In this document: positions 9,121 through 17,823 of the stretch, in pieces
Layout of the letters: every line of letters begins with the position of its first letter
Numbering within the stretch: the first letter of the stretch is position 1
Source: Methylotenera_A sp044222005
GTDB lineage: Bacteria > Pseudomonadota > Gammaproteobacteria > Burkholderiales > Methylophilaceae
Length of the DNA: 64,000 nucleotides
Assembly (NCBI GenBank): GCA_044222005.1
Contig: JBGANY010000001.1
Location: 186,001 to 250,000, forward strand
Direction of reading: 5' to 3'
The notes under the pieces: generated by a model
Database searches by the model: none
The model's input: the letters and a program-made list of their open reading frames with translations, nothing else
What the model was told of the DNA's origin: nothing
Translations under genes and position numbers: made by a program

Positions 9121-10106
9121 GCACCTGCATACGGATTTAGCCCGCGCTCACAATCACGCAGGTGGCGGCAAAATGTTAATAACCAGGTTTTAGGTTTTTC
9201 GTTAGTATCAATCGAGATTTGCGGCTCAAAAAACACTCTGCGGGACAAATCAAAGAACTGTTCCAAGTCTTTTTTCATGGGAATAAAAGCCGGTTTTGTT
9301 TGCAGAAACTGCTCGATGTTGTTGCTGAACACACTGCTTCCGGCGGTTTTGTTGAGCGATTGATGTACGCGCGCGACAGCCTGCTGTATGCCTGCAGCAT
9401 CGTCGGGCATTTTGCGGATGTCACGGTAGGCTCTGGCAAAAGGCGCGCCCATTCTTGGCAGCCACGCATGCATTCCCAGAATGTAAAGCAGTCCGAGCAA
9501 CGATAATCCAAGCAGCCCGGCTAGAATCTGGACATAACGTCTTTCTTTACTCGAATCCAGCAGCAAGGGCGGATGGAATGGGCTCATTTCATCTTTGAGC
9601 ACCACTTGACCATACACAGAAAGCGGCGAGACACGGAAGTTGAAAGAAGGGATGCGGTATTGCACCACTTCCTGTTTGCTGGTATTGCGAAGCTTGATGA
9701 CTTCGCCACGCAGTGCGGCAGGTTTAGCTGTACGGCTGGTGGTAAAAACCTGATAGCTTAAATGTAACACATGGGTGACGCTATCGCTGTGCTTGTGTTC
9801 CTCGGTCGTTATGTTTACCAGTTCGATGCCGGAAATCTGGCCTTTCCAGCGATGTTCATAGCCTGCAATCGGCAAGGACTCTTTCACCAGTTCATAAGGT
9901 TTTTTGATGTTAAGGGTAATGGTCCTGTCCAGCACGTCGCCTACGACGTAACCGGCGTCACGGGTTGGGTTAATTTCTTGAACAGAAACATATTGTTCAT
10001 CTACAGTGGGCAACACGACATCCGCAAAGGCAGCCGGCATGCCAAGCAGGGCGGTCATAAAAATGAACAAAAATTTAATCAAGCTCGGGTGCATATCGGT
10101 ACTCAT
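9117..10106 (-). CDS. mxaA: MxaA-like periplasmic/membrane protein
   Basis: 329 residues: signal peptide ending near AAFA (residue 27), a beta-rich periplasmic part of about 160 residues, one membrane segment (about 191-212), and a cytoplasmic C-terminal helical domain. MxaA is needed for calcium incorporation into methanol dehydrogenase in known methylotrophs. No catalytic motif is visible, so the call depends on topology and on its place between the DUF58-type gene and the VWA gene. It starts 3 bases after the mxaS stop codon and overlaps mxaC by 4 bases. Confidence 0.8.
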   Translation of the reverse strand: MSTDMHPSLIKFLFIFMTALLGMPAAFADVVLPTVDEQYVSVQEINPTRDAGYVVGDVLDRTITLNIKKPYELVKESLPIAGYEHRWKGQISGIELVNITTEEHKHSDSVTHVLHLSYQVFTTSRTAKPAALRGEVIKLRNTSKQEVVQYRIPSFNFRVSPLSVYGQVVLKDEMSPFHPPLLLDSSKERRYVQILAGLLGLSLLGLLYILGMHAWLPRMGAPFARAYRDIRKMPDDAAGIQQAVARVHQSLNKTAGSSVFSNNIEQFLQTKPAFIPMKKDLEQFFDLSRRVFFEPQISIDTNEKPKTWLLTFCRHLRDCERGLNPYAGA

Positions 10107-10109
10107 TCG

Positions 10110-10970
10110 CTAGGCGGCTACATACTGGTGAAAATAATCGGTTAAATCGTCAGCATCAAAACTGTTTTCAACGAAGAACGGTTGCATGTCGAATTGCAGA
10201 AACAGATCCTCAATTTTCTTGCGCCTGTCAGCAAAGCTTTGCAGAATGCGCGCACGGTATTCCTTGCGTAGCAGCAGGGTGCGCTTGGCACCGGTTTCCG
10301 GGTCCATCACGCTGGCAATGCCAAACTCAGGCAAATCAGAATATTCAGCAGTATCCCATAGCACGACAGGAATAATGTGGTGGCGCAGCATCAGAATAAG
10401 CGCTTCTTCCAGATCGTGCATCGGCATATGAAAATCCGACACCAGGAAAATCAGCGAACGTTCACGCGGCAACAGGCGTACGGTATCCGTAAGTGCGGCG
10501 CTGCCAATAGCCGGCGGCTCATAATTTCTGAGGTTTTCTGCCATTTCGATGGCGGCATGCGGTCTGGCGGATAACGTGCATAGCCAGTCTTCGCGAATTT
10601 CATCATCAAAACCGATAAAACCGATTGGATCGCCATGGTGAACGGCCGATTGCGCGACAGATTGTGTAATATCTGCCGCTACCGAGAGTTTTCGCTGTTG
10701 GCTGCCATACTGCATCGAGCCTGACATATCGCACAGCACGAACACGGGTACGACGCTTTTTTGGTTGAAAATGCGCACATATATCTGTTCCAGCGGGTCA
10801 CGAATAGTCTGGCGTATATCGATGCGGCGCGGATCCGGATAAGCAAGCAGTGTGGTATGGCCGCGAAACTCCATGCCCATGCCGCGCTGGTTGCTTTTGT
10901 GGCTGCCGGGGCGCCGCGCGTGCGAACGCCATGCGATGTGGTAGCTGAATTCTTTAATGTAATCTTGCAT
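10110..10970 (-). CDS. mxaS: MxaS-like DUF58 protein
   Basis: 286-residue soluble protein of the DUF58 type. The N-terminal region has GMGMEFRGHTTLLAYPDPR, and a VWA-like fold carries DMSGS (residues 81-85). Such proteins are regularly encoded after a MoxR-type ATPase and are thought to work with it as a chaperone pair on VWA proteins. Here it follows mxaR by 14 bases and precedes mxaA by 3. No membrane segment is evident, so it is probably cytoplasmic. Bat-operon DUF58 proteins are the alternative reading. Confidence 0.82.
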   Translation of the reverse strand: MQDYIKEFSYHIAWRSHARRPGSHKSNQRGMGMEFRGHTTLLAYPDPRRIDIRQTIRDPLEQIYVRIFNQKSVVPVFVLCDMSGSMQYGSQQRKLSVAADITQSVAQSAVHHGDPIGFIGFDDEIREDWLCTLSARPHAAIEMAENLRNYEPPAIGSAALTDTVRLLPRERSLIFLVSDFHMPMHDLEEALILMLRHHIIPVVLWDTAEYSDLPEFGIASVMDPETGAKRTLLLRKEYRARILQSFADRRKKIEDLFLQFDMQPFFVENSFDADDLTDYFHQYVAA

Positions 10971-10984
10971 GAGCCGGCGATGTC

Positions 10985-12001
10985 TTAAGGTGCGGCAATC
11001 GCATTCACAATACCGCTTAACATTTCGCGTGCGATTTCAGTACGGCGCATTTCGTAGACCGGGCTAAACACGACGCGGTGCGCAACGGTTTCATGAAATA
11101 CCGCGTGTATGTCGTCGGGTAGCACTGCGTCACGGTCATTCAGCCACGCGTTGACGCGCGCTGCGCGCAGCAGCATCGCCATGCCGCGCGGGCTGGCGCC
11201 GGAAAGCACCAGGCGCTTCATATCGACACCAGAAACCTTGATGCCGTAATCCAAGGGCGATCTGGTCGCGCGCCACAAATCGAGCGTGTATTTGCGCAAG
11301 GTTGGGCTGGCGGAAATGCTGTCCTGCAGTTTGGCGGCAAAAGCATTCAATTGATCAAACTGCAGCACGTCTTTTGCAACGGTTTCGACCAAAGCATCGA
11401 CATCATGGAAGCGGGTATTGAATACCAAAGACTCCATAATATCTGGGTCAGTCGGCACAACGATGGGGATTTCCATCATAAAACGGTCACGCGCGGCGGA
11501 CGGAATATCGAAGGTTTCTTCTTTTTCTACCTGATTGCGGTCTGCAAACACCAGCATGTGCGGAAAGTAGTGCTCCTTGTTAAACGCGGTCAGCGTGCGC
11601 TCCGCCATTACGCGCAGCAGCAGCGAGTGCACTTGCGGGCGGGCGCGGTTGATTTCGTTAAAGAAAAACACCGAGAGGTTCTCGCCAGACATCAGCAATG
11701 GACCGGGGCTGACATGTGGTTTGCCATCCTCGCCCAAATAGGTGTGATACACCAGGTCGTTCGGCATGAGGTCAATCGTGCCTTCAATACGCTGATAACC
11801 GCCGCCAATGGCGCGCGTAAAGGCGCGTAACAGCGTGGTCTTTCCCACGCCTACATCACCTTCCAGCAACACATGGCCGCGCGCAAAAATAGCCGTTGTG
11901 ATTAAGCGTACGGGGTTAGCCTGACCAACCACGACTTTGTTGACTTCGGTTTCTAACGTTAACGCATGTTGACGCCAGTCGGCCAGCTGATGGTCGCTCA
12001 T
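10985..12001 (-). CDS. mxaR: MoxR-family AAA+ ATPase (MxaR-like)
   Basis: First gene of the six-gene block. 338 residues with a Walker A motif GDVGVGKTT (residues 48-56), a Walker B region FFFNEINRARPQVHSLLLRV (about 112-131) and the MoxR C-terminal lid domain. The Walker B aspartate seen in most MoxR proteins (LADE) is replaced by asparagine (N115) before Glu116, which is worth noting. MoxR ATPases act as chaperones for VWA-containing partners, three of which follow. The gene is divergent from fabA across a 252-base AT-rich gap. Confidence 0.85.
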   Translation of the reverse strand: MSDHQLADWRQHALTLETEVNKVVVGQANPVRLITTAIFARGHVLLEGDVGVGKTTLLRAFTRAIGGGYQRIEGTIDLMPNDLVYHTYLGEDGKPHVSPGPLLMSGENLSVFFFNEINRARPQVHSLLLRVMAERTLTAFNKEHYFPHMLVFADRNQVEKEETFDIPSAARDRFMMEIPIVVPTDPDIMESLVFNTRFHDVDALVETVAKDVLQFDQLNAFAAKLQDSISASPTLRKYTLDLWRATRSPLDYGIKVSGVDMKRLVLSGASPRGMAMLLRAARVNAWLNDRDAVLPDDIHAVFHETVAHRVVFSPVYEMRRTEIAREMLSGIVNAIAAP

Positions 12002-12141
12002 TGAATTGTCCCTGTGAATATATTGTTAAAATTTGCAACAGAATGAAGAATTAGTGTAAATGTTTTTTTATTGTGTATGGGTCTATTTTTATTTAATTTT
12101 GCAACACGGTAGACATTAATATAAACCAAAATATTGATGCT

Positions 12142-12159
12142 GTATACAGGGCTGTATAC
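12142..12159. promoter_or_regulatory. Operator-like perfect palindrome between mxaR and fabA
   Basis: In the 252-base AT-rich gap between the divergent mxaR and fabA lies GTATACAG-GG-CTGTATAC, a perfect 8-base inverted repeat with a 2-base spacer. An extra CTGTATAC half-site overlaps its left arm (12140-12147). It is about 95 bases before fabA and 140 before mxaR, a plausible place for a dimeric repressor. It does not match the 20-base LexA box. The regulator is unknown. Confidence 0.4.
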
Positions 12160-12253
12160 TTTTAATGTTTTAGTTTTTATAAGATAGTACTTTCGCTAAA
12201 TTCAATTTCCAGCGAAAATAGCATAAATCCCAAACTAGAAAAGTATAAATCTA

Positions 12254-12769
12254 ATGAAAAAACAAAATAGCTACACAAGAGAAGAGTTGCTGGCGTGCGG
12301 TAGGGGGGAGATGTTCGGTGAGGGCAATGCACAGCTGCCATTGCCGCCAATGTTGATGTTTGACCGCATCGTGAAAATTACTGAAGATGGTGGCAAATAT
12401 GGACAAGGCCAGATTATTGCCGAGCTGGATATCAAGCCGGATTTGTGGTTTTTTGAGTGTCACTTTACCGGCGATCCGGTAATGCCAGGCTGTCTGGGCT
12501 TGGATGCCATGTGGCAACTGGTGGGGTTTTATCTGGGCTGGATGGGTGGTCCGGGGCGCGGGCGCGCGCTGGGCGCGGGCGAGGTTAAGTTTAGTGGCCA
12601 AGTGTTGCCAACTGCAAAAATGGCCACTTACACGATTGATTTAAAACGCGTTATTATGCGCAAACTGGTGATGGGGATTGCCGATGCGACCATGACGCTG
12701 GATGGTCGCGAGATCTATGTCGCTAATGATCTGCGGGTAGGCTTGTTTACCAGAACAGACAATTTTTGA
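12254..12769 (+). CDS. fabA: 3-hydroxydecanoyl-ACP dehydratase/isomerase
   Basis: Dehydrates 3-hydroxyacyl-ACP and isomerises trans-2- to cis-3-decenoyl-ACP, the branch point for anaerobic unsaturated fatty acid synthesis. At 171 residues it has the exact family length. The catalytic pair His70 (FFECHFTGDP) and Asp84 (PGCLGLDAMWQ) is present at the canonical positions. fabB follows after 57 bases, the usual partner that elongates the cis-unsaturated product. The start is fixed by the N-terminus SYTREELLACGRGEMFG. Confidence 0.97.
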   Translation: MKKQNSYTREELLACGRGEMFGEGNAQLPLPPMLMFDRIVKITEDGGKYGQGQIIAELDIKPDLWFFECHFTGDPVMPGCLGLDAMWQLVGFYLGWMGGPGRGRALGAGEVKFSGQVLPTAKMATYTIDLKRVIMRKLVMGIADATMTLDGREIYVANDLRVGLFTRTDNF

Positions 12770-12826
12770 TACAAAATTCTTAATAATTGTTGAATAGAAT
12801 AAAGCATTAATTTTAGGGAGCACGAA

Positions 12827-14053
12827 ATGCGTCGTGTCGTAGTCACTGGCCTGGGCATTGTATCCAGCCTCGGCAATAACAAGGCAGAGGTGAAGGATAG
12901 CCTCTATGAAGGCCGCTCTGGTATTACGTTCCAGCAGGAATATGCAGATCGCGGATTTCGCTCGCATGTCGCGGGCAATGTAAAGATAGATCTGGAAGGT
13001 TTGATCGACCGCAAGCTCATGCGTTTTATGGCCAAAGGTCATGCCTATAGCTGGATTGCGTTGCAAGAAGCGATTGCGGATGCGAATCTGCCTCAGGAAC
13101 TGGTTTCCAATATCCGCACCGGCATGATTGTGGGCGCCGGCGGCACCTCAACAGAAAGTATGCTGGAAGCCACCGACACGTTCCGTGAAAAAGGTGTACG
13201 CCGTGTTGGGCCGTATATGGTGACAAAAACCATGTCTAACGGCATTGTGGCTTGTCTGGCGACCGGTGCGCAGATCAAAGGCGTTAATTATTCTATCAGC
13301 TCCGCCTGTTCCACCAGCGCACACTGCATTGGCAATGGCGTTGAGCAGATTCAAATGGGCAAGCAGGACATTATTTTTGCGGGCGGTGGTGAGGAAGAGC
13401 ACTGGACCATGTCTCTGTTGTTTGATGCCATGGGTGCGTTAAGCAGCAAGTATAATGATACGCCAGAGAGAGCCAGCCGCACTTACGATGCAGACCGCGA
13501 TGGGTTTGTGATTTCCGGCGGCGGTGGTATTGTGGTGCTAGAAGAATATGAGCATGCCAAAAAACGCGGTGCGAAAATTTATGCCGAGGTGGTCGGCTAC
13601 GGTGCAACTTCTGATGGCTATGACATGGTCGCGCCAAGCGGCGAGGGTGCTGAGCGCTGCATGAAGCTGGCTCTGGAGGGCGTTGGTGATGTCGATTACA
13701 TCAACACACATGGCACGAGTACGCCGGTGGGTGACACCAAAGAACTGGAGGCGATACGTGCAGTATTTGCCGATGGGAAATATGGCAAAGTGCCTGCAAT
13801 TGCCTCTACCAAATCACTCTCTGGACATGCGCTGGGTGCAGCCGGCGTGAACGAGGCGATTTACACCCTGATTATGATGGAAAATAATTTCATTGCCGCT
13901 TCTGCCAATATTGAAAACCTCGACCCCGCTGCAGAGGGCTTGAATATTGTGCGCAAGCGTATTGACAATGTGAAGATTCAAACCGCGTTATCTAATAGTT
14001 TTGGCTTTGGCGGCACCAATGCGACCTTAACGCTGTCCACTAAAAACCTGTAA
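12827..14053 (+). CDS. fabB: Beta-ketoacyl-ACP synthase I
   Basis: Elongating condensing enzyme of fatty acid synthesis, required for unsaturated chains made through FabA. 408 residues. The catalytic cysteine is Cys161 in SSACSTSAHC, and the two active-site histidines are in NTHGTSTPVGD and KSLSGHALGAAG. The C-terminal NSFGFGGTNATL is also conserved. A good ribosome binding site (TAGGGAGCACG) precedes the ATG. It probably shares a transcript with fabA. Confidence 0.97.
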   Translation: MRRVVVTGLGIVSSLGNNKAEVKDSLYEGRSGITFQQEYADRGFRSHVAGNVKIDLEGLIDRKLMRFMAKGHAYSWIALQEAIADANLPQELVSNIRTGMIVGAGGTSTESMLEATDTFREKGVRRVGPYMVTKTMSNGIVACLATGAQIKGVNYSISSACSTSAHCIGNGVEQIQMGKQDIIFAGGGEEEHWTMSLLFDAMGALSSKYNDTPERASRTYDADRDGFVISGGGGIVVLEEYEHAKKRGAKIYAEVVGYGATSDGYDMVAPSGEGAERCMKLALEGVGDVDYINTHGTSTPVGDTKELEAIRAVFADGKYGKVPAIASTKSLSGHALGAAGVNEAIYTLIMMENNFIAASANIENLDPAAEGLNIVRKRIDNVKIQTALSNSFGFGGTNATLTLSTKNL

Positions 14054-14092
14054 AGCACGTTACTTAACAATAATTGCCTAGATTTAGCAATT

Positions 14093-14161
14093 CCGTGATT
14101 CCCGCTTTGCGAGCTTTTGCTACGCAAAATGCCTGCTTAAACCATTTCGCGGGAATGACGG
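14093..14161. repeat. REP-like inverted repeat (CCGTxATTCCCG family)
   Basis: Ends CCGTGATTCCCGC and GCGGGAATGACGG form an imperfect inverted repeat about 70 bases long in the gap after fabB. A shorter copy of the same end sequence sits at 39856-39882. Such CGTCATTCCCG...GGGAAT palindromes are widespread dispersed repeats in proteobacterial genomes. It could act as a hairpin at the end of the fabAB transcript. Confidence 0.5.
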
Positions 14162-14207
14162 CGTAAAAGAATTTAAGTATTTGTTGCTTGTGGAAAGGTT
14201 TGTAAAA

Positions 14208-14756
14208 GTGAAAACAAAACTATTCATTACCACCTTTTTTTTTATCAGCTTTTTAACGGGGTGCGCCACCATGACGGGCGACCGGACGGTGAACGTGACT
14301 GGCGACCAGATTGCGCAAAAGCTTAACGAGAAATTAGCACTGCCCATTTCCCTGCTTAAAGTGTTTGATGTCAATTTATCTAACTCTGTCGTAACTTTCG
14401 ACAAAGCTAGCGGCCGCATGATAACCACCATGGACACCAAACTTTCCAGCGAATTGTCTGATAAATATTTGACTGGGAAGCTGGGCATTTCCGGCAAACT
14501 GCGCTTTGATCCTGCCAGCAGTGCTGTGGTGCTGGATGAACCCAAAATTGAAAATATTAACTTTGATGGCGCAAATGGCAAATTTAACGATCTGTTTAAC
14601 GCGCTGGCTAAAACCGTGGGCGGCGAAATGTTGAATGGCCTCACGCTTTATACCGTGAAACCGGAAGATTTAAAATTTGGCGGCACCAGTTATAGCCCAA
14701 AAGACATGGTGGTGACGGATAAAGGCCTGCAGCTGACGCTAAGCCCTACAAGATAA
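14208..14756 (+). CDS. DUF1439-type lipoprotein (YceB-like)
   Basis: 182-residue predicted lipoprotein. The signal sequence ends in a lipobox LTGC (Cys19). The body is beta-rich and resembles the DUF1439/YceB family, lipoproteins of unknown function in the periplasm. GTG at 14208 is preferred over upstream starts because GGAAAGG lies 9 bases before it and the resulting N-terminus KTKLFITTFFF is a clean signal peptide. Its last 11 bases overlap the end of the convergent Mth938-domain gene. Confidence 0.75.
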   Translation: MKTKLFITTFFFISFLTGCATMTGDRTVNVTGDQIAQKLNEKLALPISLLKVFDVNLSNSVVTFDKASGRMITTMDTKLSSELSDKYLTGKLGISGKLRFDPASSAVVLDEPKIENINFDGANGKFNDLFNALAKTVGGEMLNGLTLYTVKPEDLKFGGTSYSPKDMVVTDKGLQLTLSPTR

Positions 14757-15114
14757 GCGCCGCAGCAACATTGCGGCCTTCACTCATTAAAATATTGTAG
14801 GTTCGGCACGCTGCGGCGGTGGTCATGCATTCAAGAGGAACGCCTTGTGCGGTGAGATTTTGATACACTTTGGGGTGTAAAAACTGATGTTTCTCACCGG
14901 TGCCCAGCAACACAAGCTCTGGTTTTAAATCGCCAACTTGCGCAAAATGCGCTTCGGTTAAATCTGCAAGAATACCTGCTTGCCAATCCAGAATGAGTGT
15001 TTGCGGCATCACGATTAAATTCTGTGCATAGCGTTGTTGATTAATTTCCACATAGTTTTCGCCATAACCGGTGATTAAATGGTTATTTTCCGCAGTGGTT
15101 AAATGTAGTTTCAT
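14746..15114 (-). CDS. Mth938-domain (DUF498) protein
   Basis: 122-residue soluble protein with the Mth938/DUF498 pattern: VMPQTLILDW, ELVLLGTGEKHQF and the C-terminal TTAAACRTYNILMSEGR. The family includes a mitochondrial complex I assembly factor (NDUFAF3), but bacterial members have no established role. The 3' end overlaps the lipoprotein gene on the other strand by 11 bases. It is divergent from alaA, with a 111-base gap that must hold both promoters. Confidence 0.8.
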   Translation of the reverse strand: MKLHLTTAENNHLITGYGENYVEINQQRYAQNLIVMPQTLILDWQAGILADLTEAHFAQVGDLKPELVLLGTGEKHQFLHPKVYQNLTAQGVPLECMTTAAACRTYNILMSEGRNVAAALIL

Positions 15115-15225
15115 TGCGCTATCCTAACTTGCTTATTGGGCATGACTTTCATTGAACGAAAGCCTTATTCTAATGTACACTAATGCCTTTATAAATTGTG
15201 CTTTTCACGCGAAAACCTCTGTTTT

Positions 15226-16476
15226 ATGTCATCACCTAATAAGCTGGTAAAACTGGCTAAATCCAACAAGCTTGCCAATGTCTGCTACGATATTCGTGGC
15301 CCGGTATTGCAGCGCGCCCGCCAGATGGAAGAAGAAGGCCAGCGCATCATCAAGCTGAATATCGGCAACCCGGCAGCATTTGGGTTTGAAGCGCCGGAAG
15401 AGATATTGCAGGACGTGATTCGCAATATGGATCAAGCTTCTGGCTATACCGACAGCAAAGGTCTGTTCGCGCCGCGTAAAGCCATTATGCATTATACGCA
15501 AAGCAAGCATATTGCTGGCGTAACAGTGGATGATATTATCATTGGCAATGGTGTTTCCGAGCTGATTGTCATGGCCATGCAGGCGCTGGTGAACAATGGC
15601 GACCAGGTGCTGGTGCCGATGCCGGATTATCCCTTATGGACGGCCGCAGTCACGCTCGCAGGCGGCACTGCGCGCCACTATCTGTGCGATGAAGAAGTTG
15701 GCTGGCTGCCTGATTTAAAAGATATGGAAGCTAAAATCACCGCCAACACGCGCGGCATTGTGGTGATTAACCCCAACAATCCGACCGGCGCACTTTATCC
15801 GCGTGAGATTCTGGAAGGTATTATTGAGATTGCCCGGCATCACAACCTGGTGATTTTTGCTGATGAAATTTATGACAAAGTGCTGTATGACGGAAACACG
15901 CATACTTCCATCGCCTCGCTCGCGGATGACGTGTTGTTTGTGACATTTAACGGCCTATCAAAAAACTACCGCACCTGCGGATATAGGGCGGGCTGGATGG
16001 TGATTTCTGGCGAAAAAAATCACGCTACAGACTATATTGAAGGCTTGAATATGCTGGCCAGCATGCGCCTGTGCGCCAATGTGCCGGGGCAGTTGGCGAT
16101 ACAAACCGCGCTGGGCGGTTATCAGAGCATCGAGGATTTGGTCGCACCTACCGGCAGGCTCTGCAAGCAACGCGATCTGGCCTATGAGATGCTGACCGCG
16201 ATTCCGGGCGTAACGTGCGTTAAGCCGAAAGCGGCGATGTATTTATTCCCGAAGCTCGATCCTGAAATCTATCCGATCAAGGATGATCAGCAGTTTATTC
16301 TGGATTTGCTGCTGGAAGAAAAAGTGTTGCTGGTGCAAGGCACGGGCTTTAACTGGAAGGCGCCGGATCATTTCCGTATCGTATTTCTGCCTAATGTTGA
16401 CGACTTGACCGAAGCGATGAAACGCATCGCCAGATTTTTAGAAAATTACAGAAAGAAGCATGGAGCAAAAGTTTGA
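15226..16476 (+). CDS. alaA: Alanine-synthesising PLP aminotransferase (AlaA-like)
   Basis: Class I pyridoxal-phosphate aminotransferase, 416 residues, close in sequence pattern to Escherichia coli AlaA (glutamate-pyruvate transaminase): SNKLANVCYDIRGPV, LNIGNPAAFGF, NPNNPTGALY, FADEIYDKVLYD and the PLP-lysine motif FNGLSKNYR. The ATG at 15226 is chosen because it gives the family N-terminus. Its stop codon overlaps the TTG start of hom by 4 bases, so it heads an alaA-hom-thrC set, a common betaproteobacterial order. Confidence 0.9.
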   Translation: MSSPNKLVKLAKSNKLANVCYDIRGPVLQRARQMEEEGQRIIKLNIGNPAAFGFEAPEEILQDVIRNMDQASGYTDSKGLFAPRKAIMHYTQSKHIAGVTVDDIIIGNGVSELIVMAMQALVNNGDQVLVPMPDYPLWTAAVTLAGGTARHYLCDEEVGWLPDLKDMEAKITANTRGIVVINPNNPTGALYPREILEGIIEIARHHNLVIFADEIYDKVLYDGNTHTSIASLADDVLFVTFNGLSKNYRTCGYRAGWMVISGEKNHATDYIEGLNMLASMRLCANVPGQLAIQTALGGYQSIEDLVAPTGRLCKQRDLAYEMLTAIPGVTCVKPKAAMYLFPKLDPEIYPIKDDQQFILDLLLEEKVLLVQGTGFNWKAPDHFRIVFLPNVDDLTEAMKRIARFLENYRKKHGAKV

Positions 16477-17786
16477 AGCAACTTAATGTAGGCTTGTTGG
16501 GGATCGGCACAGTTGGCGGCGGCACTTACACGGTTTTAACACGGAATGCTGATGAAATCACGCGCCGTACCGGTGTGGCGATTAATGTGGTGCAAGTAGC
16601 AGATCGAAATGTTGACCACGCCAAAACCGTGACGGGTGGTAAAGTAGATATAACTAACGATGCATTTGCAGTAGTGAGTAATCCTAAAGTGGATGTGGTG
16701 GTCGAGCTAATTGGCGGCTACACCTTGAGCAAAGAGCTGGTGCTGAAAGCCATTGCCAATGGTAAGCATGTAGTTACGGCAAACAAGGCGCTGCTTGCCT
16801 TGCATGGCAACGAGATTTTTGCAGCCGCACAAAAGGCAGGCGTCATTGTGGCATTTGAAGCGGCCGTGGCAGGCGGCATTCCTATCATCAAGGCATTGCG
16901 CGAAGGCCTGGGCGCCAATAAAATCGAGTGGGTAGCGGGCATCATCAACGGGACGACAAATTTTATCCTGACTGAAATGCGTGAAAAAGGCCTGGCTTTT
17001 AAAGACGTGCTGGGTGAGGCGCAGCGCCTGGGCTATGCCGAGGCTGACCCAACCTTTGATGTGGAAGGCATAGATGCCGCACACAAACTCACCATCATGT
17101 CAGCGATTGCGTTTGGCATGCCGATGAAATTTGAGCAGGCGTACACCGAAGGCATCACCAAGTTAGAGCAGACGGATATCAAATATGCCGAAGAGCTTGG
17201 TTATCGTGTGAAACTGCTTGGCATCGCCAAGTGTACCGATGCCGGTGTTGAACTGCGCGTGCACCCAACGCTGATTTCTGAAAAGCGCCTCATCGCAAAT
17301 GTGAACGGCGCAATGAATGCCGTAGTGGTAAAAGGCGATGCGGTTGGACCAACGCTATATTACGGGGCAGGTGCCGGCGCAGAGCCTACCGCTAGTGCAG
17401 TGGTGGCAGACTTAATGGATGTGGCACGTTTAAGTAATGCCACAGTCGAGCAGCGAGTGCCGTACCTAGCATTCCAACCGAATAGCGTGGCCGATTTGCC
17501 GATATTGCCCATTAGCGAAATCAACAGCGCCTATTATTTACGTCTGCGTGCCAGCGACAAGCCCGGCGTATTGGCGGGCGTGACCAGGATTCTGGCTGAC
17601 CGCAATATTTCGATTGATGCGATGCTGCAAAAAGAGCCGGATGACAACGAAACCGAAGCCGACATCGTGATTTTGACGCATGTGACGGTTGAAAAGAATA
17701 TGGACGCCGGCATTGCCGAGATCGAGGCGCTGCCAGCAATCGTGGGTAAAGTGACCAAACTGCGCATGGAAGAGCTTAGCCGTTAA
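16473..17786 (+). CDS. hom: Homoserine dehydrogenase
   Basis: Reduces aspartate semialdehyde to homoserine for threonine and methionine synthesis. 437 residues, monofunctional (no aspartokinase domain): N-terminal Rossmann motif GLLGIGTVGGGTY, central GIINGTTNFILTEM, the catalytic region GYAEADPTFDVEGIDAAHK, and a C-terminal ACT domain (about 350-430) expected to bind a feedback amino acid such as threonine. It starts with TTG inside the alaA stop region (TTGA overlap), indicating translational coupling. Confidence 0.96.
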   Translation: MKQLNVGLLGIGTVGGGTYTVLTRNADEITRRTGVAINVVQVADRNVDHAKTVTGGKVDITNDAFAVVSNPKVDVVVELIGGYTLSKELVLKAIANGKHVVTANKALLALHGNEIFAAAQKAGVIVAFEAAVAGGIPIIKALREGLGANKIEWVAGIINGTTNFILTEMREKGLAFKDVLGEAQRLGYAEADPTFDVEGIDAAHKLTIMSAIAFGMPMKFEQAYTEGITKLEQTDIKYAEELGYRVKLLGIAKCTDAGVELRVHPTLISEKRLIANVNGAMNAVVVKGDAVGPTLYYGAGAGAEPTASAVVADLMDVARLSNATVEQRVPYLAFQPNSVADLPILPISEINSAYYLRLRASDKPGVLAGVTRILADRNISIDAMLQKEPDDNETEADIVILTHVTVEKNMDAGIAEIEALPAIVGKVTKLRMEELSR

Positions 17787-17823
17787 TCAAAAACTTGGCC
17801 GTTAATTATAAAGTTAATATTGC

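Noticed and set aside
6560..12001. Reading the six genes as a Bat aerotolerance operon
   Set aside because: The MoxR-DUF58-VWA-VWA core is shared, but the MxaA-like gene between DUF58 and the first VWA gene and the MxaK-like gene between the two VWA genes match the mxaRSACKL order.
12140..12159. LexA box before fabA
   Set aside because: The LexA pattern CTG-N10-CAG is not met; the sequence is an 18-base palindrome of a different layout.
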